This document shows positions 8,988-18,612 of a DNA stretch of 64,000 bases, piece after piece (position 1 is the stretch's first letter; each line of letters opens with the position of its first letter). This DNA is from Streptomyces sp. TLI_146. Lineage in GTDB: Bacteria > Actinomycetota > Actinomycetes > Streptomycetales > Streptomycetaceae. The stretch covers positions 434,001 to 498,000 of the forward strand of contig NZ_PJMX01000001.1 of NCBI RefSeq assembly GCF_002846415.1. Direction: 5' to 3'. The translations under genes and the position numbers were made by a program. The notes beneath the pieces were generated by a model. It was given only the letters and a program-made list of their open reading frames with translations. It did no database searches and was not told the origin of the DNA.

Positions 8988-8990
8988 TGC

Positions 8991-9010
8991 CCGGGGCGCT
9001 GGTGCCCCGG
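8991..9010 (+). terminator. Hairpin terminator
   Basis: CCGGGGC at 8991-8997 pairs with GCCCCGG at 9004-9010 across a 6-nt loop, four bases after the preceding stop codon. Confidence 0.55.
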
Positions 9011-9087
9011 ACAGGCCCGTGGACAGGGCAACGGGGCACCGCCTGGACGAGCCCGGCCGCCGCTTCCCGAAGGGGCAGCGGCGGCCG

Positions 9088-9120
9088 CAGTGCCGGGGGC
9101 GGGTCGTGCCCCCGGCACTG
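9088..9120. terminator. Strong hairpin terminator
   Basis: A perfect 13-bp stem, CAGTGCCGGGGGC (9088-9100) against GCCCCCGGCACTG (9108-9120), with a 7-nt loop. It probably backs up the hairpin at 8991 and separates the secreted-protein genes from the transposase remnant. Confidence 0.65.
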
Positions 9121-9151
9121 TCATCGCAGGCCGGTTCACCGACCTCTGCTG

Positions 9152-9480
9152 TTCGAGGCACCACGCCCCGAGCCTGTCCGTGAGGGCGCCCGGCGGATGC
9201 TGGCCGCTGCGCTGGAAGCCGAAGTCAACGCATACATAGCCGAGTCGGCCCACGAGAAGGACGAGAACGGGCGGCGCCTGGTGGTGCGCAACGGCTTCCA
9301 CCAGCCTCGGGAGGTCACCACAGCTGCCGGCGTCATCGAGGTCAAGGCCCGGCGCGTGAACGACCAGCACGTCGATGAGGCCACCAGCGAGCGCAAGCGG
9401 TTCTCCTCGGCAGCGCGGCCGGCCTGTCGCCGCCCACCGTGATCAGGCTGACCGCCCAGCGGCAGGCCGAGCAGGCCCGG
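9152..9480 (+). pseudogene. IS256-family transposase remnant, N-terminal part with internal deletion
   Basis: The plus strand reads MLAAALEAEVNAYIAE, then RRLVVRNGFHQPREV and GVIEVKARRVND, the familiar N-terminus of mutator-type (IS256) transposases. After ERKRFSS about 30 residues are missing, and a different frame continues SAAGLSPPTVIRLTAQ, a downstream part of the same family. The DDE catalytic region is absent and no terminal repeats can be seen. It is an inert remnant beside the glycosidase island. Confidence 0.7.
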
Positions 9481-11493
<2,013 letters not shown>

Positions 11494-11502
11494 CCTGCTG
11501 CT

Positions 11503-11534
11503 CCGCGGACCTCACCATCTGGTGAGGTCCGCGG
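11503..11534. terminator. Hairpin terminator after GH62
   Basis: CCGCGGACCTCACCA (11503-11517) is the exact complement of TGGTGAGGTCCGCGG (11520-11534), ten bases after the GH62 stop codon. Confidence 0.7.
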
Positions 11535-11602
11535 GCTCGTCGACGCGCGGTGTACGGCGCGCAGGCTTCTCTCCGCGCCGACCGCTACGCACCAGTTGAA
11601 GG

Positions 11603-11629
11603 GCCCCCAGCCGCGCGTCGGCTGGGGGC
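11603..11629. terminator. Hairpin terminator
   Basis: GCCCCCAGCCG (11603-11613) pairs with CGGCTGGGGGC (11619-11629) over a 5-nt loop. It lies between the convergent GH62 and bxlA genes. Confidence 0.5.
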
Positions 11630-11757
11630 TCCTGTCGTCGCCCTGATCACCGGGGCCTCAAGCGGCATCGGCCACGCCACTGCGCCAGAGCTCCCCCGGA
11701 AGGGTGCCGTTGGGGCCTTGGTCTGCCGCAGCGAGGAACGACTCACAGGGCTCGCCC
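11628..11757 (+). pseudogene. N-terminal fragment of a short-chain dehydrogenase
   Basis: The frame reads VVALITGASSGIGHATA and then VCRSEERLTGLA, the classic TGxxxGIG nucleotide-binding start of an SDR enzyme (a Rossmann beta-alpha-beta unit). Sequence loses coding character after about 11757 and the catalytic YxxxK region is absent. It is a stub of about 43 residues between the two convergent glycosidase genes. Confidence 0.55.
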
Positions 11758-11795
11758 CGGAGACCTCCGAAGCAAGCGGCCAAACATCGCCCGCG

Positions 11796-14264
11796 CTACC
11801 CCGTCGCACCCCCGCCCGGACCGCCGCCCGTGTCCGCGGGATCGTCGACTGGTCGGCCGTCGTCGCACTGAAGTGCCGGGCGGACAGTGAAGACCGGGTG
11901 CAGGCGACGGGTGTGGTCGCACGTGTGGACGGGTCCGGTGAGACGCAGCGGTACGGTGAAGCGGGCGTCGGTGCTGGAGGCGGAGATACGCAGTTCCAGC
12001 GCGCCAGGTTCGACGATCCGGTGTCCCTCGCGGCCCGTGAAGGAGGCCAGGTCGGCGGGGAGCTCCAGGTCCACGCGGCACCGGGCGCCCGCGGCCAGTT
12101 CGATACGCCGGTAGCCGATCAGCCGCTGCACCGGCTGGACCACGCTCGCTGCCGGGTCGTGGAGGTAGAGCTGTACGGTCTCGCTGCCTGACCGGTCGCT
12201 CGTGTTGTGCAGTTCGAAGCCGAGCCGGAACTCGCCGTCGGTGCCGGTCTCGTCGGTCTCGACCGCCAGCGCGGTCCAGGTGAAGTCGCTGTAGCCGAGC
12301 CCGTGTCCGAAACCGTAGGCGGGGGTGGGGTCGGTGCTGGAGACAGCGCTCGCCTGGGCGAGGCGTGCGGCGAGGTACGTGGACGGCTGGACGGCGGGGT
12401 GGGCGGGGATGCTGACCGGGAGCCGCCCCGACGGGTTGACCCGTCCGCTCAGTACGCCCGCCACCGCGCGCGTGCCTCCCTCGCCGGGGAAGAAGCACTG
12501 CACGATCGCCGCCGCCTCGCTCACCGCGCGTCCCAGCGCGTACGGCCGCCCGGCCAGCAGTGCCACCACGAGCGGGGTGCCGCAGTCCAGGACTGCCTCC
12601 AGCAGCTCGCCCTGGCGGCCCGGAAGGTCGAGTGAGGCGGCGTCACAGCCCTCACCACTGGTGCCGCGGCCGAACAGGCCCGACCGGTCACCGAGGGCCA
12701 GCACCACCACGTCCGCCTCGCGTGCCACCCGGACGGCCTCGGCGATGCCGCTCGCGTCCTCGCCGTCGACGCTCACCCCGGGTAGCGTCCACAGCTCGCT
12801 GCCGGCGAACTCCGCCTTCAACGCGTCCTGCAAGGTGGGAAGTTCAATGCCCAGGGGCGTCCCCGGGTGCTGGCCGCCGACGTGGACCGGAAAGGCGTAG
12901 CAGCCGAGTACCGCAGTGGGTTCGTCGGCGTTGGGGCCGATCAGTGCGATCCGGGCGGGGTGGCGCAGGGGCAGGAGGCCGTCGTTGCGCAGCAGCACCA
13001 CGGCCTGTTCGGCGAGTTGGGTGGCGAGGGTCCGGTTGGCGGGCGGGTCGAGGTCGACCGTGCCGCGCAGCGCCTCCGGTTGGCTCAGGTCGCGACCGGC
13101 GAGGGCTTCGGGCACGCCGGTCCAGTCCGGGTCGAGGAGTCCGAGCTGGGCCTTCTGGGCGAGCACGCGGCGCAGCGCCCGGTCGATCAGCTCCTCCGAT
13201 ACTGCCCCGGCTTCCACCGCGTCGAGCAGGGGCTGCCCGAAGGTCTTCACGGTCGGGAGCTCAACGTCGACGCCGCTGGTGAGGGCCAGGGCGGCGGCCT
13301 GCGCCCAGTCCTCGGCGACACCGTGCAGGCTCTTGAGGAAGGCGATGCCGAAGTAGTCGGCCACGACCGTGCCGGTGAAGCCCCAGGTGCCCCGGAGCAG
13401 GCCGGTGAGCAGGGCTTCGTCGGCGGCGCTGGGGATGCCGTCGGTGTCGGTGTAGGCGTGCATGACCGAGCGGGGGCGGCCTTCGCGGATCGCCATCTCG
13501 AACGGCGGCAGGATGGCGTCGGCGCGTTCGCGCGGGCCCATGGAGACGGGGGCGAGGTTGCGTCCGGCGCGGGAGGCGGAGTAGCCGGCGAAGTGCTTGA
13601 GGGTGGCGACGACACCGGCGGACTCCAGGCCCTGTACGTATGCGGTGGCGATGGTGCCGACGAGGTACGGGTCTTCCCCGATGGTCTCCTCGGTCCTCCC
13701 CCAGCGAGCGTCGCGCACGACGTCGAGGACCGGCGCGAGGCCCTGGTGCACTCCGACGGCCCGCATGTCGCGGCCGATCGCGGCGGCCATCCGCCGCACC
13801 AGTTCCGGGTCGAAGGAGGCACCCCAGGACAGCGGGACGGGGTAGGCGGTGGCGCCCCAGGCGGCGAACCCGGCGAGGCACTCCTCGTGGGCGAGGGCGG
13901 GGATGCCGAAGCGGTTGGCGGCGGCGATCCGGCGCTGGGTGCGCAGCAGCGAGAGTGCGCCGAGCGCCGGGTCGACCGGTGCGGTGCCGAAGGGGCGGGT
14001 CAACTGGCCGAGCCCGTGGGGAAGCAGGGCGTCGAGGTCGAGCGGGTCCTCCATTTCGTGCTGGTGCGGGGCGACTTCGCCGCCCTCGTCGCTGGCACCG
14101 ACCCATACGCCGATCAGCTGGGCGGTCTTCTCCCGCAGGGTCATCGCCGCGATCAGGGCGTCGGCCCGGGCCTCCGGGGTGAGCGTGGGGTCCCGCCAGG
14201 CGGGTACGCCGTCCGGCACGCTCGCCGGGGTGGCGTCCGGGGCGGGCATCGCAGTGGCGCTCAT
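11796..14264 (-). CDS. bxlA: GH3 beta-xylosidase/beta-glucosidase (BxlA-like)
   Basis: The ATG at 14264 overlaps the stop of the upstream permease as ATGA, giving about 822 residues with no signal peptide, so the enzyme is cytoplasmic. N-terminal GH3 barrel motifs are visible: GVHQGLAPVLDVVRDARWGR, EETIGEDPYL, ATLKHFAGYSASRAGRN and TGTVVADYFGIAF, whose Asp near residue 300 is the probable nucleophile. The second domain has AVVLLRNDGLLPL and GRPYALG, and an FnIII-like end has YGFGHGLGYSDF and GSETVQLYLHD. As last gene of an operon with a sugar ABC importer and a divergent LacI repressor, it matches the bxlEFG-bxlA layout known in Streptomyces thermoviolaceus, where BxlA cleaves imported xylobiose. 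The last 30 residues are Gly/Asp-rich and may be a run-on past an older stop. Confidence 0.88.
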   Translation of the reverse strand: MSATAMPAPDATPASVPDGVPAWRDPTLTPEARADALIAAMTLREKTAQLIGVWVGASDEGGEVAPHQHEMEDPLDLDALLPHGLGQLTRPFGTAPVDPALGALSLLRTQRRIAAANRFGIPALAHEECLAGFAAWGATAYPVPLSWGASFDPELVRRMAAAIGRDMRAVGVHQGLAPVLDVVRDARWGRTEETIGEDPYLVGTIATAYVQGLESAGVVATLKHFAGYSASRAGRNLAPVSMGPRERADAILPPFEMAIREGRPRSVMHAYTDTDGIPSAADEALLTGLLRGTWGFTGTVVADYFGIAFLKSLHGVAEDWAQAAALALTSGVDVELPTVKTFGQPLLDAVEAGAVSEELIDRALRRVLAQKAQLGLLDPDWTGVPEALAGRDLSQPEALRGTVDLDPPANRTLATQLAEQAVVLLRNDGLLPLRHPARIALIGPNADEPTAVLGCYAFPVHVGGQHPGTPLGIELPTLQDALKAEFAGSELWTLPGVSVDGEDASGIAEAVRVAREADVVVLALGDRSGLFGRGTSGEGCDAASLDLPGRQGELLEAVLDCGTPLVVALLAGRPYALGRAVSEAAAIVQCFFPGEGGTRAVAGVLSGRVNPSGRLPVSIPAHPAVQPSTYLAARLAQASAVSSTDPTPAYGFGHGLGYSDFTWTALAVETDETGTDGEFRLGFELHNTSDRSGSETVQLYLHDPAASVVQPVQRLIGYRRIELAAGARCRVDLELPADLASFTGREGHRIVEPGALELRISASSTDARFTVPLRLTGPVHTCDHTRRLHPVFTVRPALQCDDGRPVDDPADTGGGPGGGATG

Positions 14265-15079
14265 TTTCCTCCCACGCCCATCAGCCCCTGGACCAGGGCG
14301 CGACGGGCGAACAGGTAGACGACGAAGATGGGGATCATGGACAGGACCACGGCGCTGAGGAGTCCGGGTACGTCTACGCCGTGTTCGGTCTGGAACTCGT
14401 ACAGGCCGAGGGTGATGACCTTGGTGGAGTCGGACTGGGTGAGGATCAGCGGGAACAGGAAGCCGTTCCACGCCTGGAGCGCGGCGAAGACCACGATGGA
14501 CGACAGGCCGCCTTTGGACAGCGGCAGGACCAGCTGCCGGAAGGTCCGGGCCGGAGAGGCGCCGTCCATGGCCATCGCCTCGTACAGTTCGGGGCTGATG
14601 TCGCGCATCGCACCGGTCAGGATCAGGGTGCAGACCGGGAGGCAGAACGCCGCGGTCGGCAGGATGACACCGATCAGGTGATCGTAGAGGCCGGCCTTGC
14701 TGATCAGATAGAACATCGGCACGATCACTGCCTGGGCGGGGATCGCCAGGCCGAGCAGGAACAGCCGGAACACCCAGCCGGTGGCCCGTCTCTGGGATCG
14801 TACGATGGCGTACGCGAGCGGCGGGACGACCAGCAGCACGATCCCGACCACGCTGGCGGTGACGGTGAGGGTATTGCGGAAGTCCTCGCCGAAGCCGTTG
14901 GACAGGTCGGTGAGGTAGTTCTGCACGGTCCATTGCGCCGGCAGGCTGAGCGGGCCCTCGGTGGAGTAGTCGGAGCGGGTGCGCAGGGTGGCGAGCACCA
15001 GGACGTACAGGGGCAGGCCGACGAGCAGCAGCCACACCAACGAGCCGAGCCCGGCGAGGTAGTTGGGGCGGGTGCGCAT
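14261..15079 (-). CDS. bxlG: Sugar ABC transporter permease (BxlG-like, MalG family)
   Basis: The product of about 272 residues has six predicted membrane helices: LVWLLLVGLPLYVLVLATL at the N-terminus, and VFAALQAWNGFLFPLIL and VVLSMIPIFVVYLFARR near the end. The binding-protein-dependent permease loop EAMAMDGASPARTFRQLVLP (EAA motif) contacts the ATPase. The start overlaps the upstream bxlF stop as TGATG and its own stop overlaps bxlA as ATGA, showing translational coupling. No ATPase gene is present; in Streptomyces such importers share the multitask ATPase MsiK. The likely role is xylobiose uptake. Confidence 0.9.
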   Translation of the reverse strand: MRTRPNYLAGLGSLVWLLLVGLPLYVLVLATLRTRSDYSTEGPLSLPAQWTVQNYLTDLSNGFGEDFRNTLTVTASVVGIVLLVVPPLAYAIVRSQRRATGWVFRLFLLGLAIPAQAVIVPMFYLISKAGLYDHLIGVILPTAAFCLPVCTLILTGAMRDISPELYEAMAMDGASPARTFRQLVLPLSKGGLSSIVVFAALQAWNGFLFPLILTQSDSTKVITLGLYEFQTEHGVDVPGLLSAVVLSMIPIFVVYLFARRALVQGLMGVGGK

Positions 15080-15975
15080 CACAGGCCCTCCGCCGTACCG
15101 TGCATCCGGTCGTAGCCGGAGAACTTGACCACGGCCAGTGAGATCAGGGTGGCGACGACCACCAGGACCAGGGCGATGGCCGAGCCGGCGCCGAAGTCGA
15201 AGCTCTTGAAGGCCTTTTGGTACATGTAGAAGGAGCTGACCGTGGAATCGGTGCCGGGGCCGCCCTGGGTGAGGATCAGCACCGTGTCGAAGGTGGTGAG
15301 TCCGCCGACCACCATCAGCACCATCGAGGTGATGATGGTGTTGCGCAGGTGCGGCAGGGTGATGTGGAAGAACTGGCGGACGGTGCCCGCCCCGTCCACC
15401 GCGGCCGCCTGGTAGAGCACTTGGGGGATGGCGCGGGCGCCGCCCTGGTAGATCAGCGCGTGCAGCGGGGTGAATTGCCACACCCCGACGAAGGTGAGCA
15501 CCGCGATCGCGCCGCTGCGGCTGCCGAGGAGGTTGCCGTCGCCGAACAGCCAGGTCAGGCGGGACGGCACGCCGAAGTTGGGGTCGAGGACAGCCCGCCA
15601 CACCACGGAAACGGCGGTCGCCGACAGCAGCAGGGGTACGAAGTAGATCGCCGAGAGCACGGCCCGGTTGCGCTGGTGGCCGGCGGCCCAGACGCCGAGC
15701 AGGATGCTGACCGGGGTCTGGGTGACCACACCGAGGCCCGTGAGGAGCAGGGTGGTCCAGATCGACTGGATCATCACCGGGTCGTGGACCAGTGCGGTCC
15801 AGTTGTCCAGGCCGTTGAAGTGCGGTTCGGTGATGCCGTCCCAGCTGGTGAAGGAGAGAAGGGCGACCAGGACCAGCGGCACGATCGCGAAGAGCAGGAA
15901 GAACACCGCGGCGGGCGCCGCCCAGAGGAAGCCCGGTCGCGTCACCCCCGCGCCGGACTTCGGGGCGGCCCTCAT
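15079..15975 (-). CDS. bxlF: Sugar ABC transporter permease (BxlF-like, MalF family)
   Basis: The product of about 298 residues begins MRAAPKSGAGVTRPGFLW and has six membrane helices (AAPAAVFFLLFAIVPLVLVA first). The EAA-type loop reads YQAAAVDGAGTVRQFFHITL, and the signature PGTDSTVSSFYMYQKAF follows in the C-terminal half. Its start overlaps the bxlE stop (ATGA) and its stop overlaps bxlG (TGATG). With BxlG it should form the membrane channel of the xylobiose importer. Confidence 0.9.
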   Translation of the reverse strand: MRAAPKSGAGVTRPGFLWAAPAAVFFLLFAIVPLVLVALLSFTSWDGITEPHFNGLDNWTALVHDPVMIQSIWTTLLLTGLGVVTQTPVSILLGVWAAGHQRNRAVLSAIYFVPLLLSATAVSVVWRAVLDPNFGVPSRLTWLFGDGNLLGSRSGAIAVLTFVGVWQFTPLHALIYQGGARAIPQVLYQAAAVDGAGTVRQFFHITLPHLRNTIITSMVLMVVGGLTTFDTVLILTQGGPGTDSTVSSFYMYQKAFKSFDFGAGSAIALVLVVVATLISLAVVKFSGYDRMHGTAEGL

Positions 15976-17264
15976 GCGGTGGGCAAGGCCTGCATGGCCT
16001 TGACGAAGCCGTCGGCGTCCAGCTTGCCGTCGAAGAACTGCTGGATGGCGGTGTGCATTCGGGTGGACGCGCTCTGCGGGTAGGCCTGGTCCCAGGAGAG
16101 CTGGAACGAGGGGGCGGCCTTGACCAGCTTGTACTGGTAGGTGGAGTACTCGGGGTTGGCCGAAGAGCCGAGGTGGTTCACGGTGTTGACGGTGGTCGGC
16201 AGGTTGCCGATGGCGAGCTGGGCCTTGACGAACTCTTCGGAGTACATGAGCTTGAGGAACTCGGCGGCGGCCTCCGGGTGCTTGGTCTTCTTGAGCACCG
16301 AGTAGAAGTTGTTGGTGTTGCCGACCACGTCGGCCGGGTCGCCCTTGCCGCCGCTCACGGTGGGGAAAGGGGTGTAGCCCAGGTTCGACTTGGCGAAGTC
16401 CGGGTTGGCGTCCTGCTGAGTGGAGTAGTACCAGGAGCCCATCAGCTCGAAGGCGGCCTTGCCCTTGGCCACCAGGGCCGGGGAGCCGCCGTCGGTGAAC
16501 TTGACGGAGTCGAAGTGGCCGCCGAACGCGCCGGAATCCGCAAGCTCCTTGAGGGCGGCGAGCGCCTTGCGGCTGTCCTCGCTCGCCCACGCCTCCTTGT
16601 CGCCGCTCACCGCACGCTGGAAGAGGCCGGGCCCGGCGATCCGGTCGTACAGGTACTCGAACCACATCAGTGTGGGCCACTGGTCGGCGCCGCCGAGCGC
16701 GATCGGGGTGATGCCCTTGGCCTTCAGTGTCTTGGTGGCGGCGAGCAGCTCCTCCCAGGTCCGCGGCGGCGTCAGTCCGGCGTCGGCCAGCACCTTCTTG
16801 TTGTGGAACAGCAGCACCGGCTGGGTGCCGCGCATCGGCACGCCGTACGGTTTGCCGTCCACTACCGAGGAGTTGAAGACCGCCGGCAGGAAGTTGTTCT
16901 TCAGTCCTGGGTCCTTGGCGATGAAGTCGTCCAGGGGGAGCAGCAGTCCTGCCTTGGCGAACGGCTGGATGGAGCCGCCGCCCCAGTGGAAGAAGATGTC
17001 CGGGGCCTGGCGGGTGTTGATCAAGGTCTGCAGTTTCTGCTGGTAGTCCGCGCCGGGGACGGTGTCGAGCACCACCTTGACCTTGGAGGTCTTGTTGAAG
17101 GTGTCGACGATCTGCTTCTCCACCTTGTTGGCGGCGTCACCGTAGACCATCACGTGGATCGTCCCGGATCCCTTGCCGGAGGAGGTACCGCCCGATCCGC
17201 ACGCTGCGGTCATGCCCAGGACGAGTGCGGTGGCCGCGGCGGTCGCGGCGAATCTCGTGCCCAT
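15972..17264 (-). CDS. bxlE: Sugar-binding lipoprotein (BxlE-like, family 1 solute-binding protein)
   Basis: The 430-residue product has a lipoprotein signal peptide with a slightly atypical lipobox (TAAC, Cys22), followed by a Gly/Ser linker (GSGGTSSGKGSG). The rest matches solute-binding proteins for oligosaccharides: IHVMVYGDAANKVEKQIVD, APDIFFHWGGGSIQPFAKAG, PYGVPMRGTQPVLLFHNK and GSWYYSTQQDANPD. It is the first gene of the bxlEFGA operon. A putative BxlR operator lies only 16 bp upstream of the start codon, so repression in the absence of xylan products is expected. The cognate ligand in characterised BxlE is xylobiose; here that is inferred from context. Confidence 0.9.
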   Translation of the reverse strand: MGTRFAATAAATALVLGMTAACGSGGTSSGKGSGTIHVMVYGDAANKVEKQIVDTFNKTSKVKVVLDTVPGADYQQKLQTLINTRQAPDIFFHWGGGSIQPFAKAGLLLPLDDFIAKDPGLKNNFLPAVFNSSVVDGKPYGVPMRGTQPVLLFHNKKVLADAGLTPPRTWEELLAATKTLKAKGITPIALGGADQWPTLMWFEYLYDRIAGPGLFQRAVSGDKEAWASEDSRKALAALKELADSGAFGGHFDSVKFTDGGSPALVAKGKAAFELMGSWYYSTQQDANPDFAKSNLGYTPFPTVSGGKGDPADVVGNTNNFYSVLKKTKHPEAAAEFLKLMYSEEFVKAQLAIGNLPTTVNTVNHLGSSANPEYSTYQYKLVKAAPSFQLSWDQAYPQSASTRMHTAIQQFFDGKLDADGFVKAMQALPTA

Positions 17265-17279
17265 ACCCTGCCCATCATT

Positions 17280-17290
17280 CGAATGTTTCG
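17280..17290 (-). promoter_or_regulatory. Putative BxlR operator of bxlEFGA
   Basis: CGAATGTTTCG lies between bxlE and the divergent bxlR. It resembles the CGAA-N-TTTCG palindromes described in Streptomyces xylanase promoters. The same 11-mer occurs in reverse orientation before the xylanase gene (18524-18534). A half-like copy, CGAATGTTGG, is at 17301-17310. Confidence 0.65.
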
Positions 17291-17457
17291 GCCATACTTG
17301 CGAATGTTGGAGGAAACCTAGGATCGCTCCTGTCCCCCGTCAAGGGTTCCGGCAGGAACCGGTGCCATCGGCCGCCGACATCGGCCGACCGGCTAGCATC
17401 CGTGCCGTCGGCCACCCACAGCGGATTTCGCCCCTCGGGGCGGTACAGGAGGGGCTC

Positions 17458-18495
17458 GTGACCCAAGCGGCGACGCTCGCGGAGATCGCACGGGAGGCGG
17501 GGGTCTCGGCCCCCACTGTTTCGAAAGTCCTCAACGGCCGGTCCGATGTCGCCCCGGCCACCCGGGAGCGGGTCGAGGAGCTGCTGCGCCGCCACGGCTA
17601 CCGGCGGCGGCGCGGCACCCAGGCCAGTCCCCTGCTCGAACTGGTCTTCCACGAGCTGGAGAGCGCCTGGGCGATGGAGGTGATCCGGGGCGTCGAGAAC
17701 GTGGCGCGCGACGAAGGCCTGAGCATCGTGCTCTCGGAGTCCTCCGGGCGGCTCACCCCGGGGCAGTCGTGGGTGGACGGGGTGCTCGCCCGCCGCCCCA
17801 CCGGCGTCCTGCTCGTCCTGTCCGGCCTGAACCGCTCCCAGCAGGAGCAACTGGCCGGCCGCGACATCCCGTTCGTGGTGATGGACCCGGCCGGCGACCC
17901 CGGCCAGGAAGTGCCCGCCGTGGGGACGACCAACTGGGACGGCGGCCTCGCCGCCACCCGCCACCTCCTCCACCTCGGCCACCGGCGGATCGGGCTCATC
18001 GGCGGTCCGGCCGGGATGATGTGCGGCCGGGCCAGGGCAGACGGCTATCGGGCAGCGCTCGACATGGCGGGCATCGCGTACGACCCGGAGCTGGTCCGCG
18101 AGGGCGACTTCCACCACGAGGCGGGCCGCCGGTTCGGGCTTGAGCTCCTGGGCATGCCCGACCGGCCCACCGCCGTGTTCGCCGGGAACGACCTCCAGGC
18201 CCTCGGGCTCTACGAGGCCGCCCGCGAACGGGGGCTGCGCATCCCCGAGGATCTCAGCGTGGTCGGCTTCGACGACCTGCCGCTGGCCCGCTGGGTCGGT
18301 CCTCCGCTGACCACCGTCCGCCAGCCGCTGACCGAGATGGCCGAGGTCGCCGCCCGCATGGTGATCGACCTCGCCCACGGCACCCGGCCGGGCACCCTGC
18401 GGGTGGACCTGGCCACCAGCCTGGTCGAGCGGAGCAGCACCGCCCCTCCACGAACCCCTCCCCGGACGGTTGACGGAGCATCAGCCGGGTTCTAA
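17458..18495 (+). CDS. bxlR: LacI-family repressor of the xylan/xylobiose genes (BxlR-like)
   Basis: A GTG at 17458 is preceded by AGGAGGGGCTC, giving 345 residues. The N-terminal LacI helix-turn-helix is intact: TLAEIAREAGVSAPTVSKVL (residues 5-24), followed by the hinge region (RVEELLRRHGYRRRR). The periplasmic-binding-like effector domain has LLLVLSGLNRSQQEQL, HLGHRRIGLIGGPAGM, GNDLQALGLYEAARERGLRI and SVVGFDDLPLARWVGPPLTT. It is divergent from bxlE, the arrangement known for bxlR, and 117 bp upstream of the GH10 xylanase. Both neighbouring promoters carry the same 11-mer. It should release DNA when xylobiose or a related sugar binds; the effector is inferred. Confidence 0.88.
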   Translation: MTQAATLAEIAREAGVSAPTVSKVLNGRSDVAPATRERVEELLRRHGYRRRRGTQASPLLELVFHELESAWAMEVIRGVENVARDEGLSIVLSESSGRLTPGQSWVDGVLARRPTGVLLVLSGLNRSQQEQLAGRDIPFVVMDPAGDPGQEVPAVGTTNWDGGLAATRHLLHLGHRRIGLIGGPAGMMCGRARADGYRAALDMAGIAYDPELVREGDFHHEAGRRFGLELLGMPDRPTAVFAGNDLQALGLYEAARERGLRIPEDLSVVGFDDLPLARWVGPPLTTVRQPLTEMAEVAARMVIDLAHGTRPGTLRVDLATSLVERSSTAPPRTPPRTVDGASAGF

Positions 18496-18514
18496 CCTCA
18501 CTCGACAGAATCGG

Positions 18515-18545
18515 CGGAGACTTCGAAACATTCGACCCGTCTCCG
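18515..18545 (+). promoter_or_regulatory. Putative BxlR operator of the GH10 xylanase gene
   Basis: CGAAACATTCG (18524-18534) is the exact reverse complement of the 11-mer before bxlE. It is nested in a second inverted repeat, CGGAGAC (18515-18521) with GTCTCCG (18539-18545). It lies 79 bp before the xylanase GTG. Confidence 0.65.
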
Positions 18546-18612
18546 CGCGGTCAGCGTTCCCTGTCCCACCGCACGTCCCTCTCTTCTCCCCCACAGAGAA
18601 AGGACCACGCCG

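Noticed and set aside
12867..14318. Long plus-strand reading frame (over 480 codons) opposite bxlA
   Set aside because: It is a shadow of the minus-strand GH3 gene created by GC-rich codon positions; composition is Gly/Glu/Arg-rich with no motif.
14265..15035. In-frame upstream extension of the GH3 reading frame
   Set aside because: The extension is Arg/Pro/His-rich and antiparallel in phase to a clear permease gene; the ATGA overlap at 14261-14264 marks the true start.
16053..17321. Plus-strand frame opposite bxlE
   Set aside because: Val/Gly/Glu-rich shadow of a well-supported solute-binding protein gene.
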